DNA from: Bryobacteraceae bacterium
Lineage (GTDB): Bacteria > Acidobacteriota > Terriglobia > Bryobacterales > Bryobacteraceae
Assembly: GCA_026002855.1 (NCBI GenBank)
Contig: BPGD01000001.1
Coordinates: 1,930,001 to 1,994,000 of the forward strand
Length of the DNA: 64,000 bases
Reading direction: 5' to 3'
Under the pieces are notes generated by a model. It saw only the letters and a list, made by a program, of their open reading frames with translations. It did no database searches and had not been told where the DNA came from. Position numbers and translations under genes: made by a program. Position 1 is the stretch's first letter. Each line of letters starts with the position of its first letter. Shown one piece after another: positions 24,639-34,095 of the stretch.

Positions 24639-27005
24639 TTGTCGGTCGTCTCCTCGCCGCTTGCCGCCAGAAGGCCCCCGTGGCCGTTTCTGTATGCTGC
24701 CATCCTGCTGACGGCCGCGGCGGCGCTGATCACCGAAATCTCCTTCACGCGGATTTTTTCGGTGGTCTTCTACTACCACTTCGCCTTCCTCGCCGTCTCC
24801 GTGGCCCTGTTCGGGCTCGGGGCCGGCGGCGTGCTGGCTTACTATTTTGCGAAGGCCGGTCCGCTGTATCACCGCCTCGGCCTGCTGTCGCTGGCCAACG
24901 CCGTGTCGGTGACGGCGGCGCTGGCGGTGGCGGTGCGCGCCGGCGCCTGGCCCGCCGGGTTCCTCACCTACGCCGCTGTCTATTTCGCCACCGCCGTGCC
25001 CTTCGTGTTGTCGGGCATTGTGCTCTCGCTGATCGTCGCCGAGACGATCGATCGCGTGGACCGGGTCTACTTCTTCGACCTGCTGGGAGCGGCTGCGGGC
25101 TGCCTCCTCGTCATCCCGTTCCTCAATCTGATGGGCGGCCCCGGCGCCATTCTTGGGGCGGCCGTGCTGCTGGCCGCGGCCGCCGCCATCTGGTTCGGAC
25201 TGGCCGGCGCGTGGGCGGGCCGCGCGCTGGCGACCACCGTCGCCCTGGCGCTGGTTGGCCTGCTGGTGGCCAACCGCAGCCTCCGCCTGGTGGACGTCAC
25301 CGCCGCCAAGGGCAGGGACCTGGGTCCCGAGCTCTTCGTGCAGTGGAACAGCTTTTCCCGCGTGAGTCTCGTTGAAGACAGCCGCGGCGAGCCGTTGATT
25401 CTCATCGACGCCGACTCAAGCAGCCGTATCCCGACCTTCGACCCACTGGCGCTCCGCCCCGAGGAGCGGGAGCGGCTGCTGCTGCGCGGGCCGGGGTACG
25501 CCTTCCGGCTCCGCCCCGGCGGCCGCACGCTCGTCATCGGCGCCGGCGGCGGCTGGGACGTGGCCCGCGCCATTGCCTCCGGTTCGAAGCGCGTCACCGC
25601 CGTCGAGATCAACCCGATCATCGCCGACACGATCATGCGCGGGCGCTTCCGCGACCTCAGCCGCGGGCTCTTCCTCCGGCCCGAGGTCCGCGTCGTCGTC
25701 GAGGACGGGCGCAGCTTCGTCCGGCGGACGGCGGAGCGCTACGACCTGATTGTGGCCACCCTTGTCGACACGCGCGCCTCCACCGCCGCCGGGGCCTACG
25801 CGCTCAGCGAGAACAGCATCTACACTGTGGAAGCGGTGGCCGACTGCCTGGCGCGGCTCAACCCTGGCGGCGTTCTCTCTTACACCCGCTGGGGCTTCGA
25901 CCCGCCGCAGGAATCGCTGCGGCTGGCGGCGCTTGCGCGCCGCGCGCTCGAAGTTGGCGGCCGCCAGGAGCCGTGGCGCCATGTGATCGTCCTCCGCGAA
26001 CAGGCCGAAGCCGCCGGAGCGCCCGCCCTGGACACGGTGCTGGTGAGCCCGGACCCGTTCCCGGTGGAAGAGCTGGAGCGCGCCGCGCTTGAGGCCTCCG
26101 AGGTGGGCCTCGAAATTGTCTACATGCCGGGCCAGGCGGCTGACGGGCCCTTTGCCACGCTCCTTGCCTCGGCCGATCCACGGCCGTTTCTGGAATCCTA
26201 CCCGTACGACGTCCGTCCCGTCTCCGACGACCGGCCGTTTTTCTTCTTCTTCTCGCGCCTGGACCGCTGGTTGCGCAACTCGGGCAGCGCGCCGCAGCCG
26301 GACGACCCCTCCGCCCCGGCCGCGCGCACGCTGTTTGCGCTGCTTGGCGTGAGCCTGCTGGCCGTGGCCGCGACGCTGGCGCTGCCGCCTGTCCTGCTCG
26401 GTGCGCGTCTTGAGTCGGCTGCGGGCGTCAGAAGCTTCCTGGCGTACTTTGTGTGCCTGGGGGCCGGATACGTCCTCGTCCAGGTGGGCCTGATCCAGCG
26501 CCTCGTTCTGTTACTCGGCCACCCGACTTACGCGCTCACGGTGGTCGTCTTCGCCATGCTGCTGTTTAGCGGTCTGGGAAGCTTTGCCAGCCGCCGGCTT
26601 GTCCACGGCGATGACGTCCGCCTGGCGCGCGCCCTCGGCGCTGCCGCGGCGCTCATCGCCGCCGGAGCGCTTCTGGCCGGTCCCTTCATCGACGCCGGCG
26701 CGCGTTGGACGCTTCCGGTCAAGATGCTCGGCGCCGCGCTTTTCATCGCCCCGCCCGCCTTCGTCATGGGCATGGCTTTCCCGGCCGGCCTGCAACGCCT
26801 GGCGCGCCTGCGCCCTGCCGCCGTGAAGTGGGCCTGGTCGATCAACGCTGCCTCAAGCGTGTTCGGCTCCTGCGCCGCCGTCTTTCTGGCGATCCTGGCG
26901 GGACTGCGCGTCACGCTGCTGGCGGGCGCCATGATGTATCTGGCCGCGCTGGCGGTTCTGCTGGCCGACACGCGCATCCGCGGCGATTGGGCAAGCCGCA
27001 AATGA
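24639..27005 (+). CDS. Membrane-embedded spermidine-synthase-like protein
   Basis: Three-part protein of 788 residues. Residues 1-220 contain about six membrane segments (starting FLYAAILLTAAAALITEI). The middle (about 230-560) is a soluble class I methyltransferase-fold domain of the spermidine/spermine synthase kind with TLVIGAGGGWDVARAIASG, VTAVEINPIIADTI and VVVEDGRSFVR. The last 230 residues again hold membrane segments. Such fusions are widespread but poorly understood; aminopropyl transfer has not been shown for most. The only in-frame start upstream is TTG at 24639. Membrane-bound alkyl or aminopropyl transfer on a lipid or peptide is a reasonable guess. Confidence 0.85.
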   Translation: MSVVSSPLAARRPPWPFLYAAILLTAAAALITEISFTRIFSVVFYYHFAFLAVSVALFGLGAGGVLAYYFAKAGPLYHRLGLLSLANAVSVTAALAVAVRAGAWPAGFLTYAAVYFATAVPFVLSGIVLSLIVAETIDRVDRVYFFDLLGAAAGCLLVIPFLNLMGGPGAILGAAVLLAAAAAIWFGLAGAWAGRALATTVALALVGLLVANRSLRLVDVTAAKGRDLGPELFVQWNSFSRVSLVEDSRGEPLILIDADSSSRIPTFDPLALRPEERERLLLRGPGYAFRLRPGGRTLVIGAGGGWDVARAIASGSKRVTAVEINPIIADTIMRGRFRDLSRGLFLRPEVRVVVEDGRSFVRRTAERYDLIVATLVDTRASTAAGAYALSENSIYTVEAVADCLARLNPGGVLSYTRWGFDPPQESLRLAALARRALEVGGRQEPWRHVIVLREQAEAAGAPALDTVLVSPDPFPVEELERAALEASEVGLEIVYMPGQAADGPFATLLASADPRPFLESYPYDVRPVSDDRPFFFFFSRLDRWLRNSGSAPQPDDPSAPAARTLFALLGVSLLAVAATLALPPVLLGARLESAAGVRSFLAYFVCLGAGYVLVQVGLIQRLVLLLGHPTYALTVVVFAMLLFSGLGSFASRRLVHGDDVRLARALGAAAALIAAGALLAGPFIDAGARWTLPVKMLGAALFIAPPAFVMGMAFPAGLQRLARLRPAAVKWAWSINAASSVFGSCAAVFLAILAGLRVTLLAGAMMYLAALAVLLADTRIRGDWASRK

Positions 27006-27040
27006 CGCCGCGCGAAGCGGCCTGCTTCCGCACCGATCCA

Positions 27041-27086
27041 TCCGCTCGCCCTGGCGGGCCCGCTCCAGCCGCGCCTTTCGAGGCGC
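27041..27086 (+). repeat. Dispersed palindromic intergenic repeat, copy B
   Basis: TCCGCTCGCC, CT, GGCGGGCCCGCTCC, AGCCG, then a diverged right part with its own hairpin (GCGCCTTTCGAGGCGC). The left half matches copies A, C and F closely. It fills most of the 81-base gap between convergent genes. Confidence 0.5.
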
Positions 27087-28243
<1,157 letters not shown>

Positions 28244-28247
<4 letters not shown>

Positions 28248-29521
28248 GGCGTTTCCTCTCCCCGTGTATTCAGGGTACGCCAAACGGTGGGGAAGCCGCC
28301 GGGCAGTTTCCCGCGCCGGCCGCTCACCAGCAGGATGGCCGAGCCCGGCGCCGCCTGCCCCATTTCCACCGGGATCATGCGCAACTGCGGACGCACGTTG
28401 CGCAGCACCAGCTCCATTGAGCGGGCCAGGTCCGGCAAAACGAGTTCCGCACGAAAACGGCCGGATTTGTTCTCAAAGGAGAACGTGCCGGGCGCCAGCG
28501 CAAAGAAGCAGTGGCTGATGGGATAGTCGCGGCAGGCCATGTGGTCCAGCCGCAGCGTCACGCGCGCGCCGCGCGGCAGCCACACCGTGCCGCCGCGCAC
28601 GGCGTTGCGGGTCACCTCGAAGACGACCGGATCGCCCATGGCCGCCTTTGCCAGGTCGAGCGGCTCGACCAGCCGCATCCGCACCTCGAGATCGGCGGGC
28701 AGCGTCCATTCCACCGGCGGCTGGGCCGCGGGAGCCTCCGGCGGCGGCTCCTCAAAGACGAGGCGCGTCTCGCCCTGATATTGCCGGCAGCCGCTGAACA
28801 CCGCACGGTTGCGGCTCTCGCCGCCGTTCAGCCCCACCAGCGTCATGTCCACCGACGCCGGCAGCACATGGCGCGCACCGGCGATCTCCATGGGCGCATA
28901 ATCAATCACCTTGTGGCCCTCTTTCAGCGGCAGGTACGGCGGCACTTCATCAATGTGAATTTCGATGCGCGCGATCTCCAGCGTTTCGGCATCGTTGTAG
29001 ACATGGCCCTGGTAGCCGACCGGCCCCTCGGCCCTGCCGATGCGCAGGATGTAGCGGCTATCGGCCATCGGCACGCGATAGTGAAACACGTGCACGCGGC
29101 GCCCGCGGAGCTCCTCCGTGCCCTGATAGGTGAACCGCGCCGAGCCGCTCAGGTAAATGCTTTTCGCGTGCAGCGCGAAATCGCCGGTGCCAATGGCGCC
29201 GCCGCCCACCATGTCGCGGAGGTCGCGTTCCTCGAAGCGCGGCGAGCCGGGCCAGGCGTAGAGCTCCTTGCCCTCCACCAGGGCCACCTCCAGCCGGATG
29301 TTGTCGAGGAAGCGGAAGCGCTTTGAGCCCGGCTCGCGCTCGGACCGTTCGATCGTCTGAAGGCAGGTGAAGTCCGGCAGGCGCGCCAGGTTCTCGCTCA
29401 CCACGTTGCGGATCCGCGCCAGCAGGATCGTCTCCGGCTTCAGCGGCGCCAGCGGCTCATAAGGCTCCTGCGCCGTCAGCAGGAAGCAGCCCAGCAACGC
29501 CAGCCCAGGCATCCGCCCCAT
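28244..29521 (-). CDS. Secreted hypothetical protein (425 aa) coupled to GH88
   Basis: No family recognised. The product has a short signal peptide (MGRMPGLALLGCFLLTAQ) and a repetitive beta-rich body: LLARIRNVVSENLARLPDFT, RLEVALVEGKELYAWPG, SIYLSGSARFTYQGTEEL, RYILRIGRAEGPVGYQGHVY and later VEWTLPADLEVRMRLVEPL, VFEVTRNAVRGGTVWLPRGA. The last part resembles domains with a hydrophobic barrel. ATG at 29521 or 29512 may be used. It overlaps the GH88-like gene by 4 bases (GTGA), which suggests related roles, possibly polysaccharide binding at the cell surface. That role is inference. Confidence 0.75.
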
Positions 29522-29564
29522 ATCCCCAAGTATAGGGATCCGCCGCTTTGCTATCCTCCCGGAT

Positions 29565-29807
29565 ATGGCAGTGAAGGTGACCGTCATCAACAACGGGCCT
29601 CTCCGGATTGAGGGCGAGCCCTCAGAATTCATTCTCTGCGACGCCCAGGGCAGGGAGTTCGGCCTCGGCGGGCGCCGGGCCGTCTCCCTCTGCCGCTGCG
29701 GCCACAGCGCCAACAAGCCGTTCTGCGACGGCGCCCACGCGCGCCAGGGCTTCCAGAGCGTGTGCGAGGCGCGCGAGCTGCCCCCGCCGGCGCCGCCGAA
29801 GGCCTGA
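29565..29807 (+). CDS. CDGSH iron-sulfur domain protein
   Basis: Small protein (80 residues) with one CDGSH [2Fe-2S] motif: CRC at 43-45, then CDGAH at 54-58, giving the CxC-x8-CDGxH spacing with three Cys and one His ligand (C43, C45, C54, H58). The N-terminal part (VKVTVINNGPLRIEGE) is the strand typical of bacterial members. Its role is probably electron transfer or redox sensing; no partner is obvious. It lies 43 bases from the divergent 425-residue gene and 24 bases before plsC. Confidence 0.92.
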   Translation: MAVKVTVINNGPLRIEGEPSEFILCDAQGREFGLGGRRAVSLCRCGHSANKPFCDGAHARQGFQSVCEARELPPPAPPKA

Positions 29808-29831
29808 GCCGCGCTGCGGAAAGGCTCCGGG

Positions 29832-30599
29832 ATGGATCTCCGGCGGCGGCCCTGGACCGGGTATCTGCGGTCCTGGCTGTGGACAATACCCGCCGCGAGC
29901 CTGGTCACCGCGGCGCTGGTCACCTTGGCCGTTGTCACCTCGCCCTTCGCCCTGGCCGCCTGGCAGACGCGGCTCTACCGCCTGTGGGCGCGCGCGGTGC
30001 TGAAGCTGTTCGGCGTCCGGGTGCGCATTACCGGCGCGGAGCATCTGCGGCCCGGCGGCCACTATGTGATCGTCTCGAATCATCTCTCGCTGGCCGACAC
30101 GCCGGTGATGCTGCATGCGATTCCCGTTGAGTTCCGGTTCCTCGCCAAGCGCGAGCTGGAGCGCGTGCCGTTCATCGGCTGGTATCTGCGCCGCGCCGGG
30201 CACCTCACCGTCGACCGCCGCTCGGTCCGCTCCTCCATGGAGAGTCTGAACGAAGCGGCCCGGCTCATCCGCGAACAATCTCGCTCGGTTCTGATTTTTG
30301 CCGAAGGCCGCCGCAGCCCGGACGGCACGCTCCAGCCGTTCCGCGACGGCGCCGCCTGGCTGGCCATCCAGTCCGGCGCGGAGACGGCCCCGGTGGCCAT
30401 TGCCGGCACCGAACGCGTCCTGCCCGCCAAAGACAGTTGCATCCTGCCGGGCGAAGTGGAAGTCCGCATCGGAGAGCCGGTCAGTCCGGCCGGCTTCACG
30501 CTGCGCGAGCGCGCCGCCTTCACTCACCTGCTGGAAGAACGCGTGCGCTCGCTCCTTGCCGGCGCAGCCAGTCCACCGCAATCGAGACAAGCTGGCTGA
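29832..30599 (+). CDS. plsC: 1-acyl-sn-glycerol-3-phosphate acyltransferase (PlsC family)
   Basis: Membrane enzyme that acylates lysophosphatidic acid to phosphatidic acid. The product has 255 residues. A hydrophobic segment (about 20-45) anchors it. The catalytic HX4D is NHLSLADTP (H84, D89), the phosphate-binding motif is EGRRSPDG (158-165, usually EGTRS) and the PVAIAGTERVLP block follows. It may form an operon with the CDGSH gene (24-base gap). Its last 80 bases overlap the end of the convergent S41 protease gene. Confidence 0.92.
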   Translation: MDLRRRPWTGYLRSWLWTIPAASLVTAALVTLAVVTSPFALAAWQTRLYRLWARAVLKLFGVRVRITGAEHLRPGGHYVIVSNHLSLADTPVMLHAIPVEFRFLAKRELERVPFIGWYLRRAGHLTVDRRSVRSSMESLNEAARLIREQSRSVLIFAEGRRSPDGTLQPFRDGAAWLAIQSGAETAPVAIAGTERVLPAKDSCILPGEVEVRIGEPVSPAGFTLRERAAFTHLLEERVRSLLAGAASPPQSRQAG

Positions 30600-32328
30600 C
30601 GAAAGGCCTTCCGTTTTCGACAAGATTCTGCCGTGTCATCAGGTCCAGCTCGACGTCCGGATGCACGCCGGCGTTTTCCAGGAACGCCGTGGGCGGCAGG
30701 CCCGGGTGCTGATACTGGCGCGCCCGCGTGCCGAGCGAATAGCTGAGCGCCACCGAGGCCTCCGCATAAAAGCCGAGGGGCGACTCCAGCGAGAGCCCCC
30801 CGCCGCCCGCCGTGGGCATGCCGACCACCAGCGCCCGGCCGGCGTCCTGAAGCACGGCCGGAAAGCTGTCGGCAGCGGACGTCGAGAAATCGTCCACCAG
30901 CACGAGCATCGGCCTGTCATAGGCGAGCACCGTGCCGTCGGCCGCCCGCCAGGGTTCCAGATCGAGGAACAGGCCGCACACCGGCAGCGGGCCGGTGATG
31001 CCGCGGTACTCGAAGTAGGCGGTCTCGACATCGCGCAGGAACGCCTCCAACATGTACAGCGTGAGCCAGTCCGCGCCGGAGTTGCGCGCATCCTCCACGT
31101 CCTGCCGGAACCAGTTGACGATTTCCAGAGTGGGACGGATCTCGTCGCCGGTGGTCCGGAACGGGTAAGGAATCAGCCGCCGCAGGATCTCATTGGTCAG
31201 GCACTGGTCGCCGCCGGGATTGCGCATCACGTCGACGATGAGCCCGTCGGTGTTCGAGCGGTGCCAGAGGATCTCCGACTCGACCTGCCGCAGCATCGCG
31301 CTGCGCTCGATGGGCGTGGAAGGGAACTGCGGCAGGCGCAGATAGCCGATGCGGTAGCCCGAAGCTTCAAACCAGCCGGAGTAGATGCGGTCTGACGTGC
31401 TGCGTCCGAGCCGCACGGTGAAATTGTCCGGCAGCGCGAAAACGGGTGTCACGCGGCCGAAACCGCGCAGCCGCTTCGGACGTGGAAGCCGGCGCACGCT
31501 GGGAACGGAGCGCGCGGCGGGGAACAGGTCCTCCTCCGCCTGGCCCGCTTCCAGAGCCATCCCTGCGTCGGTCCCCGTGCCGGCGGCCGGGTCCGGCACC
31601 GGGCCGATCCGTTCGAGCGGCCTGCCGCGCTTGATCCACGGGATGCGGACCACGATGTCCGGCCCGGAGGGCGAGCGCCGCACGACGACCTCCGCCGCAT
31701 CGCCGATCTGATGCGCGCGCGGCAGCACGGACTGCTGGCGGTAGGCGATCTGCTCAATCGCCCAGCGGCGCGTGGCGCGCTCATTCGAGAACGATTGCAG
31801 CCTGGAAACGTAGCGGATCCACTCCTCCGGCGTGATTCCATCCACCGAGACCAGCTCGTCGCCCGGCTCGATCGGATAGCGCGAGGCCGGCAGATAGCTG
31901 CGGTCGACATACTCGATGAGCGCCTTGCCGTCGTAGAGATCGACGTAGATGGGCAGCTCGGCGCTGAAGTCGCTTGGCAGAAAGTAACCGGAGTGGAGGT
32001 CGCGCAGGCTGGCCACGTATTCCATGCAGAGCTCGAAGTATTCGAGGTCGTCGCGGACCTGGCCGAGCCGTTCCATCCAGGGCTTCAACTGAAGCGCGTC
32101 GTAGCCGAAGGCCTGGATCTTCCAGGCGTAGGGCGCATACTGCTTTGCGATGGCGGCGGCGATCTGCTCGAAGTCCGCGCGGCGCTGTGCGGGCGTCATC
32201 TGCGCCGCGGCCGGCGGGGCCGCCAGTGCCAGCAGCAATGCGGCAGCCGTGAGGGCATGGGCCTTGTTGATAGAATGAACGCTTGCCGTTGCCGCGGCGC
32301 GTGGAGGCAGTGTGAAGTTGTTGGCCAT
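30520..32328 (-). CDS. S41 family peptidase, exported
   Basis: Tail-specific (C-terminal processing) serine protease family, probably periplasmic. The product has 602 residues; a hydrophobic leader HALTAAALLLALAAPPAAAQ precedes the mature part. A PDZ-like region is at EPGDELVSVDGITPEEWIRY. The catalytic region has DGLIVDVMRNPGGDQCL and VDDFSTSAADSFP with the nucleophilic Ser and a downstream Lys-less variant GMPTAGGGGLSLESPLG, so the usual Ser-Lys dyad is not obvious. The start is uncertain. At 32328 it overlaps the divergent 4-TM gene by 17 bases, and its 3' end overlaps plsC by 80 bases. Confidence 0.88.
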   Translation of the reverse strand: MANNFTLPPRAAATASVHSINKAHALTAAALLLALAAPPAAAQMTPAQRRADFEQIAAAIAKQYAPYAWKIQAFGYDALQLKPWMERLGQVRDDLEYFELCMEYVASLRDLHSGYFLPSDFSAELPIYVDLYDGKALIEYVDRSYLPASRYPIEPGDELVSVDGITPEEWIRYVSRLQSFSNERATRRWAIEQIAYRQQSVLPRAHQIGDAAEVVVRRSPSGPDIVVRIPWIKRGRPLERIGPVPDPAAGTGTDAGMALEAGQAEEDLFPAARSVPSVRRLPRPKRLRGFGRVTPVFALPDNFTVRLGRSTSDRIYSGWFEASGYRIGYLRLPQFPSTPIERSAMLRQVESEILWHRSNTDGLIVDVMRNPGGDQCLTNEILRRLIPYPFRTTGDEIRPTLEIVNWFRQDVEDARNSGADWLTLYMLEAFLRDVETAYFEYRGITGPLPVCGLFLDLEPWRAADGTVLAYDRPMLVLVDDFSTSAADSFPAVLQDAGRALVVGMPTAGGGGLSLESPLGFYAEASVALSYSLGTRARQYQHPGLPPTAFLENAGVHPDVELDLMTRQNLVENGRPFVSQLVSIAVDWLRRQGASARVLPAGE

Positions 32329-32719
32329 GTTGCTCCGTTTCTACAGCTACCTATTCTCTCTTCTGTTCGGACTCTTTCTGGCGGGCATCGCTTCCGTCAT
32401 CCTCATCAGTGGCGCGAAGAATTACCGCTTCGACATGATCCCCTGGGTGAAGGGCGAGACCGTGCTGTACGTGCTGCTGCTGGCGGGGCTGGCCGGCGCG
32501 GTGGCGGCGGTGCTGGCGCTGGCCGGGCGCTGGAAGCCGCTGCTGGTGGCGTTCACGTTCCTCAGCTTTGCGCTGCTGGTCTACGGCTTCTTTGTGAGTC
32601 CCGTGTACCGCTTCTACGGCCCGGACCAGGCCAAATCGGTTGCCTGGCTCTCCGTCGCCGCGCTGGGCGCGTTTGTCGGGTCGCTGATGCAGTATTATCC
32701 GGCCGCGCGGCGGCGCTGA
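32312..32719 (+). CDS. Integral membrane protein, four segments (135 aa)
   Basis: Not recognised beyond its membrane nature. Hydrophobic segments lie at about 7-33, 50-70, 75-97 and 108-125 (for example LFSLLFGLFLAGIASVILI and YVLLLAGLAGAVAAVLALAG). The ends are basic (RFYSYLF, ARRR). It starts with GTG at 32312 after GGAGG about 5 bases upstream, overlapping the divergent protease start. No charged catalytic motif is visible. Confidence 0.75.
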   Translation: MKLLAMLLRFYSYLFSLLFGLFLAGIASVILISGAKNYRFDMIPWVKGETVLYVLLLAGLAGAVAAVLALAGRWKPLLVAFTFLSFALLVYGFFVSPVYRFYGPDQAKSVAWLSVAALGAFVGSLMQYYPAARRR

Positions 32720-32729
32720 GGCGGCGCGC

Positions 32730-34082
32730 TCAGCCCCAGAGCTCGTGCACGGGGCCGTATTCCTCTTCCTGATTGCTCGGCACGAGCGCGAAGCCGCGGC
32801 CCAGCGGGTCGTCGTGATAGACCTTCGTATAGTCGATGCCGAGGGCTGAGTAGATGGTGGCTTCGATGTCCTCGGGGCGGACGTCGCGGTTCTTCGACCA
32901 GCCCGGATCCACGGTGAAAGCGCCGGTGTCATTGGTCTGGCCGATCACCGTGCCGCCTTTCACGCCGCCGCCGGCAAACAGCACCGCCTGCTGCTGGAAG
33001 TGATCGCGCCCGTTCTGGCTGTTCAGCGGTCCGACGGTGCGGCCGAACTCGCCCATGCAGAGGATGAGCGTGCGGCTGAGCAGTCCATCGGACTTGAGGT
33101 CGGCGATCAGTTCGCCGAGGGCCAGATCGAAGGTTCGCGCCAGCGAAGCGGGGTTGGCCGGATTCAGCGCGCCCGTGTAGATGTTGGAGTGGTTGTCCCA
33201 GCCGCCCAGCGTGATCTGGATGAAGCGCGGCCCGAGGTTGGAACGGACCAGGTTGCGCGCCGCCAGGCAGGCCCGCCCGAAGGCGGTGTTGCCGTAGCGC
33301 TGCGTTTCATCGCTCGAGAAGGTGAAGACGCGGGTGACGTCGTCGTTGTACATCAGGGTGCGGGCCGTCAGGTTGAACTGTTCGTACTCGCCCACCACCG
33401 GACCGATCTCCTCGAGGGCGCGAGTTTCGGCGTCGAGTTCGAGCAGCAGCCCGTAGCGGCGGTCGAAGGCGGCTGGGCCGACCGGCGAGGTTGAGTTCGG
33501 CAGGCCGCGGCCCGCGGGGGTCACATAGAAAGGCTCCGTCCACGGCTCCAGGTAGCCGCGGTTCGGCCCGCCGCCGGAGTTCAGCGAAAGGAACGGCGGC
33601 AGCACCGCCTTTGCATCGCCCAGCTCGCGCGCCACCACGCTGCCGATGTGCGGGGCGATCTTCGAAAGGCCGGAGAGCGGGTTGCGGCCGATCTGGATCC
33701 AGGTCTGCATCAGCCCGTGCACCACCGCGTGCGTGCGCGCGCTGCGCAGGAGCGCGATGGCGTCCAGGTGTTCGGCCAGGCGCGGCAGCAGCCCGCGCGG
33801 CCAGCGGATGGGGCCGTAAGAGGTCGGCTCCATTTCGGGCGGCGTCCAGGGGCCTTCCTTGAAATCAAACGTGTCCACATGGCTGGGCGCGCCGGCCATG
33901 TTGACGAAGATCACGTATTGCGCCGTGCCCTTCACCGGAGCGTTGGCCCGCGCGATGGTCTCGAGCGACCGCCCGGGCAGGAAGAAGCTGCCCGCGACGG
34001 CGGCGCCGAGATGGCGGAAGAACACGCGGCGGTCCAGCGCCGGACGCCGCCAGAACGGTGCAAATGCAGGATTCGAGGTCAT
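32730..34082 (-). CDS. DUF1501 family protein, Tat-exported
   Basis: Sulfatase-like alkaline-phosphatase-superfamily protein of the DUF1501 family, common in Planctomycetes, Acidobacteriota and Verrucomicrobia. The product has 450 residues. The leader carries a twin-arginine-like segment (LDRRVFFRHLGAAVAGSFFLPG). Family marks are QYVIFVNMAGAPSHVDTFD, FIQITLGGWDNHSNIYTG, LILCMGEFGRTVGPLN and NGRDHFQQQAVLFAGGG. It directly follows the DUF1549/1553 gene (13 bases), the standard pairing. The function is unknown, though it may involve surface-polymer breakdown. Confidence 0.92.
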   Translation of the reverse strand: MTSNPAFAPFWRRPALDRRVFFRHLGAAVAGSFFLPGRSLETIARANAPVKGTAQYVIFVNMAGAPSHVDTFDFKEGPWTPPEMEPTSYGPIRWPRGLLPRLAEHLDAIALLRSARTHAVVHGLMQTWIQIGRNPLSGLSKIAPHIGSVVARELGDAKAVLPPFLSLNSGGGPNRGYLEPWTEPFYVTPAGRGLPNSTSPVGPAAFDRRYGLLLELDAETRALEEIGPVVGEYEQFNLTARTLMYNDDVTRVFTFSSDETQRYGNTAFGRACLAARNLVRSNLGPRFIQITLGGWDNHSNIYTGALNPANPASLARTFDLALGELIADLKSDGLLSRTLILCMGEFGRTVGPLNSQNGRDHFQQQAVLFAGGGVKGGTVIGQTNDTGAFTVDPGWSKNRDVRPEDIEATIYSALGIDYTKVYHDDPLGRGFALVPSNQEEEYGPVHELWG

Positions 34083-34095
34083 CGCCGCCCCTCCT

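Noticed and set aside
23019-24872. Minus-strand frame of 617 codons
   Set aside because: Opposite the OPT transporter; very His/Arg/Gln-rich with no domain.
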